Part shown: piece by piece, positions 48,447 through 64,000 of the stretch
Layout: each line of letters opens with the position of its first letter
Position numbering within the stretch: position 1 is the stretch's first letter
Assembly: GCF_027172205.1 (NCBI RefSeq)
Contig: NC_070604.1
Span: forward strand, 18,261,523 to 18,325,522
From: Podarcis raffonei
Lineage: Eukaryota > Chordata > Lepidosauria > Squamata > Lacertidae
Reading direction: 5' to 3'
Length of the DNA stretch: 64,000 bases
Position numbers and translations under genes: made by a program
The notes under the pieces: generated by a model
What the model saw: only the letters and a program-made list of their open reading frames with translations
The model's database searches: none
What the model was told of the DNA's origin: nothing

Positions 48447-48456
48447 TATATGGTTA

Positions 48457-48545
48457 TCATGTATTTAATTATACCCTGGCGTCCCCGACCCCTGGCATAA
48501 CTCAGGGCAGGTTACAGATTTAAAAAAATTATATGCACCTCTAAG
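48457..48545 (-). mobile_element. LINE 3' end remnant
   Basis: accctggcgtccccgacccc, then ctcagggcaggttacag. Confidence 0.4.
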
Positions 48546-48652
48546 AAAATAGGAAAAACAGGAATTGAAAGACCATGAAGCATGATATTGCTAAGGAAAT
48601 CAATTTTGCTATTTGTACAGCGTCAGGTGGGAACGCTGTTAGAAACTCAGGT

Positions 48653-49001
48653 CAAGTAAAGGTAAAGGGGCCCCTGACCATTAGGTCCAGTCGCGGACGA
48701 CTCTGGGGTTGTGGCGCTCATCTCGCTTTATTGGCCGAGGGAGCCGGCGTACAGCTTCTGGGTCATGTAGCCAGCATGACTAAGCCGCTTCTGGCAAACC
48801 AGAGCAGCGCACGGAAACGCTGTTTACCTTCCTGCCGGAGCGGTACCTGTTTATCTACTTGCACTTTGACATGCTTTCGAACTGCTAGGTTGGCAGGAGC
48901 AGGGACCGAGCAATGGGAGCTCACCCCGTCGCGGGGATTCGAACCGCCGACCTTCTGATCGGCAAGTCCTAGGCTCTGTGGTTTAACCCACAGCGCCACC
49001 G
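48653..49001 (-). mobile_element. Sauria-type SINE, full length
   Basis: Flanked by gaaactcaggt on both sides; probably in GZF1 intron 1. Confidence 0.9.
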
Positions 49002-49317
49002 GAAACTCAGGTATATAAGCTAATCACCAAACATCACCTCAAACCTAGGTGACGGTAGCCACAATGGTATGTCTACGTGCCATTTCCCCACCACCAATGG
49101 AGTTTGTTACGATGATTATTTTATTTCTGTACCGTTTTGTATTTTAAAGAAAAAACTCAAAGCTGTTTGCAACACATTGAAACGTCAGATAAAACATTCT
49201 AGAGTAAAACAAATTCAAGGAAAATATTTGAGATCCTTCTCTTAAGTGACATTTTGCTTTCCCCATATTTATTTACCACTTAATTTATATGGCTGTCCCA
49301 TAGCAGAAGTACTCTAG

Positions 49318-49506
49318 GAAGCCAGTGTGGTGTAGTGGTTTGAGTGTCAGACTAGGACCTGGGAGATTGGGGTTCAAATCCCCACTCAGTCATGAGGCGC
49401 ACCTTGGGTCAGTCACAGTATCTTAACCTATTCACAGGGTCCCTGTAGGAATTAACTGAGGAGGGTAAACCATGTACTGTTTGGAGGAAAAGGCAACAAA
49501 TAAGCT
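49318..49506 (+). mobile_element. tRNA-derived SINE, second-family variant
   Basis: Head gccagtgtggtgtagtggtt, B-box-like ggttcaaatcc, with a body different from the 4058 copy. Confidence 0.7.
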
Positions 49507-49939
49507 CTTCTGCTTATCTGCTTAAGAAAGCTGGAGGGCCCAGCCAGATGGAGATGTCAGTCGCCAAACTGGCATCCAGAGATCTCCACCTGGTTGCAGT
49601 TGAACCCGTGTCAGTCGCAAAGCACATTTGGCATCTGGCTAATTTCTAACATTAGCCAGGGTGGAAAATCCTGTAGTGAATAGGAAGCTATCAGGATCGG
49701 ATGCGGGGGAAGATATTCGAATGCTGGCTGGCGGGGGAAGAGATATAGTTAGAATTTTGTGCTGTGCATAAGCAGATTTTGTCACTGCTAGTATGTTCAA
49801 CCGTAGTTATCAGTGTCAGCTCCAGCCTGCCTTACCTAGAACAGAGGTGCTGAAACCGTTTTCCTTAGATGACTGGTGGTCTACAAGATCTGTTCAGCTG
49901 GTCTGCGGAAAGGTTGTGGAACAGTTGGGAATATCTGTA
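49507..49939 (+). other. Probable GZF1 upstream intron, unassigned
   Basis: No element identified. Confidence 0.35.
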
Positions 49940-50196
49940 CAGTGGTACCTCTGGATGCGAATGGGATGGGATCCGTTCTAGAGGCCCGTTCGCATCCTGA
50001 AGCGAACGCAACCCATATCTGCGCATGCACGAGTCGTGATTCACTGCTTCCGCGCATGCGTATGACGTCATTTTGAGCGTCTGCACATTCGCCAGTGGCA
50101 ATACCAAGAAGTAACGCGCTCTGTTACTTCTGGGTCGCTGCGGAGCACAACACGAAAATATTCATCCTGAAGCTACTTCAACCCGAAGTATGACTG
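49940..50196. mobile_element. MITE family B
   Basis: Opposite orientation to the 46842 copy; both TA-flanked termini are readable. Confidence 0.8.
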
Positions 50197-51955
50197 TACT
50201 TGGCTCTGCACTGATTTCCCCCCCATTTGACTAGGGTCTGGTTTTAAAACAGGGCCCTGATCCAGGGCCTGTGATTTTTTCATAATAGCTTTGACTATGG
50301 TACCGGTAGCTGAAGGAATATGTTTTATATTTCTTTATCCATCGCATTAGAAAGGTAAGACTACAATTATTAAAATACAAGCTGAGTTAGGTATGTGCTT
50401 TGATTTATAGAACAAAAAATGTTTATTAAGCAGTCCACTGAGAAACCCCACCCTCTAGTGATCTGTGGAAAAAATAAGCTCATTATCCACTAATGTAGAG
50501 AAAACTCTGCCTCCTTTTAATAGCCCCAATGCTTTCATTTGCACAGTCTCAACAACATATCCTTCAGGGTGTGATCATGGCTCTGTGATCTTCATTTTTT
50601 GTCTTTTAAGAAACACCCAGACTGCTTTGGACAAAATTACAGGAGGCATAAGTATCTTGAGCAATTGCCCCACCACAGGATACAAAATAAAGATGGAATG
50701 AATCTTTGATTCTTAGTTTGGTGCACTAGATATTCCATGTGGATTCCTAAGGCACCATGCAAGGTAGCATTTACTAGATGCTTTGCTTTATTTCTTAATC
50801 CAAGGTGTGCATTGCATATGTCTCTTGTTTTACCATGTCAGGAACACTGAAGTTCCCTAATTGCTGCATCTCAGGACTTCTGTGGCTGTCATGACAGTTC
50901 CACAGTGTTTTTGGCCAAATAAGCAAAGCAGGCCACACGTTGATATGATTTCTACAATGGTTAGGAAGGAGGTGATGGAGGAGGGAATTAATGATGTCTC
51001 CTTTGTTACTGGTGACTCATTCTTTGTTAGCCAGCCTGTTAAGCTGCTCTTCCCCCAACAGCTGATGGATCCTGCTGGCTTCATATCAACCCTACAGATA
51101 ACTTCGGCTGCTATGACCAGCTGCTTTACTTGAAGACCTAGTCATTTCTTTGAATAGGGAATTGGCGTGTGTGGTTGACACAATAACACCGATGTAAAAC
51201 TGACAGCTGAAAAAAGGGTGCCTAGAAGCATGAAGTCAATTAAAAGCGAAGGATAAGAAGCTCAGCTGAAAGTTTTATTATTATTTATTACCAGATTTAT
51301 ACCAATCCCTTCTGATGCCTTTACATTGCTCAGGGCAACTAACAGCAAACCAATAAAAACACAAAATCATCCTAAAAGCTAACAACATGCAGTTATTGCA
51401 TGCTCTAAATTGTACCTTTATTTAGCCTTTTTCCGTGGTTCGGAACATAATATTGATGCTTTTTTCATTCTACTGGATGTGCTTGTATTGGAGCAGAAGT
51501 TAAAATGTGGCTCATCTGTATTGCTTGCTGATATTCTTGCTAAGAATATAGGATGAGCTTATTTACGTTCTTAAGCAGGAGTGCCTTCAAGATTGCCGAA
51601 CAGAGATTACTTATATGTTAATTATTTAGAGATCCCAAGTAAGTGCTCTTGATTTGTAAATATAAAATGCATCAGTGGACTAAGAAGATTGTAATGTATT
51701 TTTAACTGGTTAGCAAGTCTGAAATCCCTACATTAATTGCTTTATATTAAAAATGTATAAATTGTTCTTTATCCAGAAATGAATAACACAGACGTAACAA
51801 TGCGGCAAAATAGAGGGATAGAGCTGGTCAACCATCTAAAAATATAATAATCTAAAATGTCTTGGCATAGAAAGAAAGTTTTTGCCTGGCGCTGAAAACC
51901 AATATTGCATTGGTTCTATGTGTCCTTCCCATGGGAGCGTATTCCATGGTTGGCA
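50197..51955 (+). other. Probable GZF1 upstream intron
   Basis: Mostly unassigned. A LINE 3' remnant with attattatttatta and gctcagggcaactaacag lies at 51275-51345. Confidence 0.35.
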
Positions 51956-51969
51956 TGGAGTGAATTCTC

Positions 51970-52901
51970 TCTTTTTTTCAAAACTTTTATTGATTTTCTA
52001 CGTTTTTTAACAAACAAACAAACACAAATCATAACTAAACTTAGTCCAATATTAATATCATAGTTAATTGACTTCCTCAAATTCCCTTGACTGAATTTCA
52101 TTATACAGTGGTACCTCGGGTTACATACGCTTCAGGTTACATACACTTCAGGTTACAGATGCTTCAGCTTACAGACTCCCCTAACCCAGAAATAGTGCCT
52201 CAGGTTAAGAACTTTGCTTTAGGATAAGAACAGAAATCGTGCTCTGGTGGTGCGGCAGCAGCAGGAGGCCCCATTAGCTAAAGTGGTGCTTCAAGTTAAG
52301 AACAGTTTCAGGTTAAGAACGGACCTCCGGAACGAATTAAGTACTTAACCCGAGGTACCACTGTATATCATTGTAACGGTTTTCCAAAACAGTTTCTTAT
52401 AAAATTAACTTACTCCTTAACATCTTTGTCTCTTTTCATGTTTAAACATATTGTTTAAACTTTCAACATATTGTTTCATAATTTCACATATTTAAATCCT
52501 TAGCCTATCTGTTATTTTGCAAGTGTTTCTATTTAATTTATCTTAGCATATTTAGATAAATAGTCTTTGAATTTCTTCCATTCTTCCTGCTCCTCCTTCT
52601 GGTCACGGATTCTACTGGTCAGGTTGGCTAGCTCCGAAAAATCCATCATCTTCATCTGCAAATTCCTCCACTGTTTCCTGTGTTTTCCAATTTTTGGCTA
52701 ATAAAATTCGAGCCGCAGTTGTGGCGTACAAAGACAGTCTAACATCTTTTTTGGGCAATTCCAAACCTATTATTCCAAGAAGAAAGGCCTCTGGTTTCTT
52801 AACAAATGTATATTTCAATATTTTTTTCAACTCATTATAAATCTTCTCCCAGAAGTCTTTCACCTTGGGACAGGTCCACCACATATGATAGAATCTCCTT
52901 T
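51970..52901 (-). mobile_element. L1, 5'-truncated, with nested MITE A
   Basis: The reverse strand reads FYHMWWTCPKVKDFWEKIYN, EAFLLGIIGLELPKKD and YATTAARILLAKNWK, the L1 ORF2 C-terminus. Flanked by tggagtgaattctc at 51956-51969 and 52902-52915. Confidence 0.9.
52106..52363. mobile_element. MITE family A inside L1
   Basis: Complete and TA-flanked, inserted in the L1 3' UTR. Confidence 0.88.
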
Positions 52902-53275
52902 TGGAGTGAATTCTCAGTGGAGGGCTGTGCTGTTTTCTCTTCTGCTTCATGTTGGGTTTTTGCATGAAGCACCTGCACTAGAGAGCAATAGGAAGGGGAA
53001 GGGAAACCCGGCGTAAGAGTAAAACCGCCCTCTACTTCCCCGGGTTCTTTGCACTGGCCGCAGAACTCTGCAAAGCGAGGAGTCAGTGGCTAACAAGTAA
53101 AATCAGAATTTATGGACCCTTGCTAAACGATCAGAAAAAACTGGATATCTTTCCTTCCAAATATCTAAGAGGCTAAAATATTACTATTTTTCATTAGCAG
53201 GGACATGGGGGAGGGTTGGCTGGAAAAGGCAGAAAGCTTCCCCCACCCTGCTAGATATTGCCTAGTTAAGAAATA

Positions 53276-53509
53276 CAGTCAAACCTTGGTTGTCAAATGT
53301 AATACATTTCGGAAGACGATTTGACTTCCGAAATGTTCAAAAACTGAAAGCAGAAGCCTCGATACAATAGAGAAACTCAAAACGGAAGCGGCATCGGACA
53401 TTCGGTTTCCAAAAATCTTTCAAAAACCGGAGCAGTTACTTCCGGGTTTTCAGCATTTGGGAGCCGGAACATACGATAACAGAGGCGCTTGGGAACCGAG
53501 GTTTGACTG
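53276..53509. mobile_element. MITE family D
   Basis: Ends cagtcaaaccttggttgtca and gggaaccgaggtttgactg, flanked by TA. Shares its right TA with the next MITE. Confidence 0.82.
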
Positions 53510-53511
53510 TA

Positions 53512-53899
53512 CAGTGATACCTCTGGTTAAGTACTTAATTCATTCCGGAGGTCTGTTCTTAACCTGAAACTGTTCTTAACCTGAAGCACCACTTTAGCTA
53601 ATGGTTTAGCAATCACGTCTTACGTTTCATTCAGGATGCGAACGGGGCTCTGGAATGGATCCCGTTCGCATCCTGAGGTACCACTGTAGTTTACCTGAAA
53701 CCTGAAACTGAAACTGTTCTTAACCTGAAGCACCACTTTAGCTAATGGGGCCTCCTGCTGCCGCTGCACTGTCGCTGCACAATTTCTGTTCTTATCCTGA
53801 AGCAAAGTTCTTAACCCAAGGTACTATTTCTGGGTTAGCGGAGTCTGTAACCTGAAGCGTATGTAACCTGAAGCGTATGTAACCCGAGGTACCACTGTA
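53512..53899. mobile_element. MITE family A with an internal insertion of family B sequence
   Basis: The left part of a MITE A, then 85 bases copied from the 47016-47100 junction, then a restart of MITE A through its right end. The segment cctgaaactgttcttaacct is present twice. Confidence 0.85.
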
Positions 53900-54215
53900 T
53901 TACTGAAGGTCGTCGTGTTTTTATGTAAACTGCTTATGTTTATTACAGTAAGTAGTATAATATATATAATAAAATAGAACTAACTAAATAAAAAAAGCTG
54001 CCTATTATGCCAACATTTTTGAACTCTTGCTATTAATGAAAAATGCTAGATCCACACAGTCTAGCTTACAGTAATGGAGAGAGTTCTTTGTGCTTTATAG
54101 TTTTTACAGAGCAGGATTATTTTGTCATTTAAATGATAATTAGGGTATTCATTTCCCATTACCTTTGATATCCTTTTCCCAGCAGGCAATTAACGTGCGG
54201 TTATGTTCTTCATAG
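53900..54215 (+). other. GZF1 intron sequence before the start-codon exon
   Basis: AT-rich, ending in the acceptor TTCTTCATAG. Confidence 0.5.
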
Positions 54216-54233
54216 GTTTCAGAAAGGAAGAAG

Positions 54234-62393
<8,160 letters not shown>

Positions 62394-62880
62394 CACTTGC
62401 TACAAAGGAGGAAACTCCAGCTGGGGATAATCTCTGAAATACTGTAGTACACAGTATCCATGATCCATGTAAAGAAGAAAGGGTTACTATGGATGATCTT
62501 AATATCCTGGATTCTCTCAAAACCATTACTTCTCAAGTTGTCTTTCAACTGAAGGATTCTCTCTCATCCCGTTTGTTAAAGAGAAAATTATTCTCTCTTT
62601 CGTATGCTGTCTCTGTAATTTTGAAGTAGATTTCAGATTACAGAGTCAGTGCAAAAAAGTGAAGTTTTAATCCAGATTTTTCCTTTCCTTCAGCAGAATG
62701 GTTTCTTTGGAGTGATTGTTTTCCCTCTGAAAGGAGACTCGTTCTGTGCTGGTGTTGTTTAAAATCTCTTAATCGACACTGATTTTACATTGTATGGAAA
62801 CGAACGTGAGATCGTGTAGCGCAATCTCTCTGGGCCCAATATGAAATGCAGTTTTAATAAATTCTGGTGCTGTGTTGTTT
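62394..62880 (+). other. GZF1 3' untranslated region
   Basis: Unique-looking, repeat-free sequence directly after the GZF1 stop. It ends near an AATAAA at 62856-62861, with GT-rich sequence (ggtgctgtgttgttttt) just after it. Confidence 0.65.
62856..62861 (+). terminator. GZF1 poly(A) signal
   Basis: AATAAA 463 bases after the stop codon, followed within 25 bases by a G/T-rich element typical of cleavage sites. Confidence 0.65.
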
Positions 62881-64000
62881 TTAAACATTGGGGCATGCCT
62901 GACCCTGCTCTTTCAAGCTCTTGAATAAGTTATTTTGGGAAATGTTTGGAAAACCAGGTTGGTAAAAGTGCTGGAGCTCCACTGCAGTTCATATTTTAAA
63001 TCCGTACTTTGTCAGATAGATTGTTCTACATAACTCTGAAGTGGATTTCAGAGTAGCGTTGCTGGATTTTGTTCAGAATTTCTGGAGGGATTTCACAGGC
63101 TTTTTAAAATTACTCTATGGTCCAACCTTCCTCCTAAGTACCTGGTGAAGCTTTTCTCTGTGCTCCTTCCTGTCTCCTCAGTCCCACCTACAAACTCACA
63201 GTCTTTTAATGGTCTCACCAGACTATTCGGTCATATGCACACACACCCAAAGCCACACGTGCATTTTCAGCTTCTGTTATAGATATACCCCAATTTCTAT
63301 ACATTCCCTGTACAGATAGTGTTGCATTTCTAAATTGCTCTTCATTACCCAGAGGACCTTAGTATTCTTGCCAGCCTCTTGTGATCCCAGTGCCCCACAT
63401 ATGGAGGTTGTGTGCTGGCCACGAGACAAGGAGTTCTGTCACTTTATAAATTTATTGGCAGCGTACTTCTACAACAAATTGCTCCGAAGTAATGAATGCC
63501 GGACTGCAGGTCACCTGTTGTGGCTCCCCCGTCCTCTTCCTCTTTGTGCTACAGCTGGTAAAATATTCTTTGTTCAGGTTTCCGGCAACGGTTTCATTAT
63601 CTGGGTGAGTACGCTTCTTGTTTTTGTACTTGCTGTAATGTTTGTCCCAAAGGCTACAGAATGTACTGGAAAATGAAAATTATAACCTGAACTGGCATTC
63701 AGAGTAATGGGTAGCAGCCGTTTAAAAGCTCATTGAGATTTCCCAGTTCAGCTTCTAAAGGTTTTGCAAAATGTGTTGCATGAAAAGAAGAGTACACTTT
63801 TAGCGGACATAGTTGGAAGTCAATGCGAAGCAACTGCCAAAATTTTAAGAAATGCACGTTTCTTTTAAAATGTTGTTTTCCTTGTCATAGGGTTGAAGTG
63901 AAGAATTAATTTGTTTTTGCTAAAAACACATCAATACTGTGCCTTCCTAGTTTTAAATTCAGGAAAAATGAAGTGCCAAATCCCAAACTTATTTAAGTTC
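62881..64000. other. Window end, no certain gene; possible small exon at 63555-63604
   Basis: No repeat or long coding frame is recognised. A good acceptor (tctttgtgctACAG) and a strong donor (CTGG/GTGAGT) bracket 50 bases. In mammals the gene beyond GZF1 is NAPB on the opposite strand, so minus-strand NAPB 3' UTR is another possibility. Neither is shown by the sequence. Confidence 0.25.

Overview
This is 64 kb of repeat-rich vertebrate nuclear DNA. It is almost certainly from a squamate reptile, and probably a lacertid-type lizard, although that finer placement is a guess. The evidence is the repeat content: many full-length tRNA-derived SINEs whose 3' end resembles the BovB LINE tail (Sauria-type), 5'-truncated BovB (RTE) copies with target-site duplications, L1, L2 and CR1 remnants, and large populations of short TA-flanked and hAT-type MITEs. 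The only host genes I can support are two C2H2 zinc-finger genes with intron-exon structure. All splice joins were made by eye from phase, AG/GT signals and homology between the two genes.

Layout. 1-30 kb: no host exon found. This part is a mosaic of LINE 3' ends, SINEs, MITEs and solo-LTR fossils, including a 258-bp-class LTR with 5-bp duplications that recurs four times. 30.0-30.3 kb: a CpG-rich promoter-like block. 31.6-44.1 kb: a BTB plus zinc-finger gene (gene X) in six coding exons, predicted at 956 aa with fifteen fingers. 44-47.6 kb: its 3' region, then CR1/L2 remnants and an ATT-rich minisatellite split by two MITEs. 47.6-48.3 kb: a second CpG island, the likely GZF1 promoter. 54.2-62.4 kb: GZF1 in five coding exons, 710 aa (human GZF1 is about 711 aa), followed by a 3' UTR with an AATAAA at 62,856. 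62.9-64 kb: nothing certain.

How the genes relate. Gene X is a tandem paralogue of GZF1. Its last four exons match GZF1 coding exons 2-5 in order and phase. Three of them have identical lengths (95, 168 and 158 nt), and the C-terminal exon begins with the related VHDRNAHWRTFL versus IHDKNTPWKSFL. Gene X also carries something GZF1 lacks: a 912-nt phase-symmetric exon (34,924-35,835) with an acidic linker and a second complete set of five GZF1-type fingers. Including it gives fifteen fingers. Skipping it keeps the frame and restores a canonical HxxxH-TGEKP junction and the ten-finger GZF1 layout. This duplicated five-finger cassette is the most interesting object in the window.

The rest is mostly the history of mobile DNA: MITEs nested in LTRs and LINEs, a 360-bp direct repeat flanking a SINE, a 40-bp duplication flanking a BovB copy, and an 85-bp tract copied between two MITE loci 6.6 kb apart on the two sides of the GZF1 promoter.
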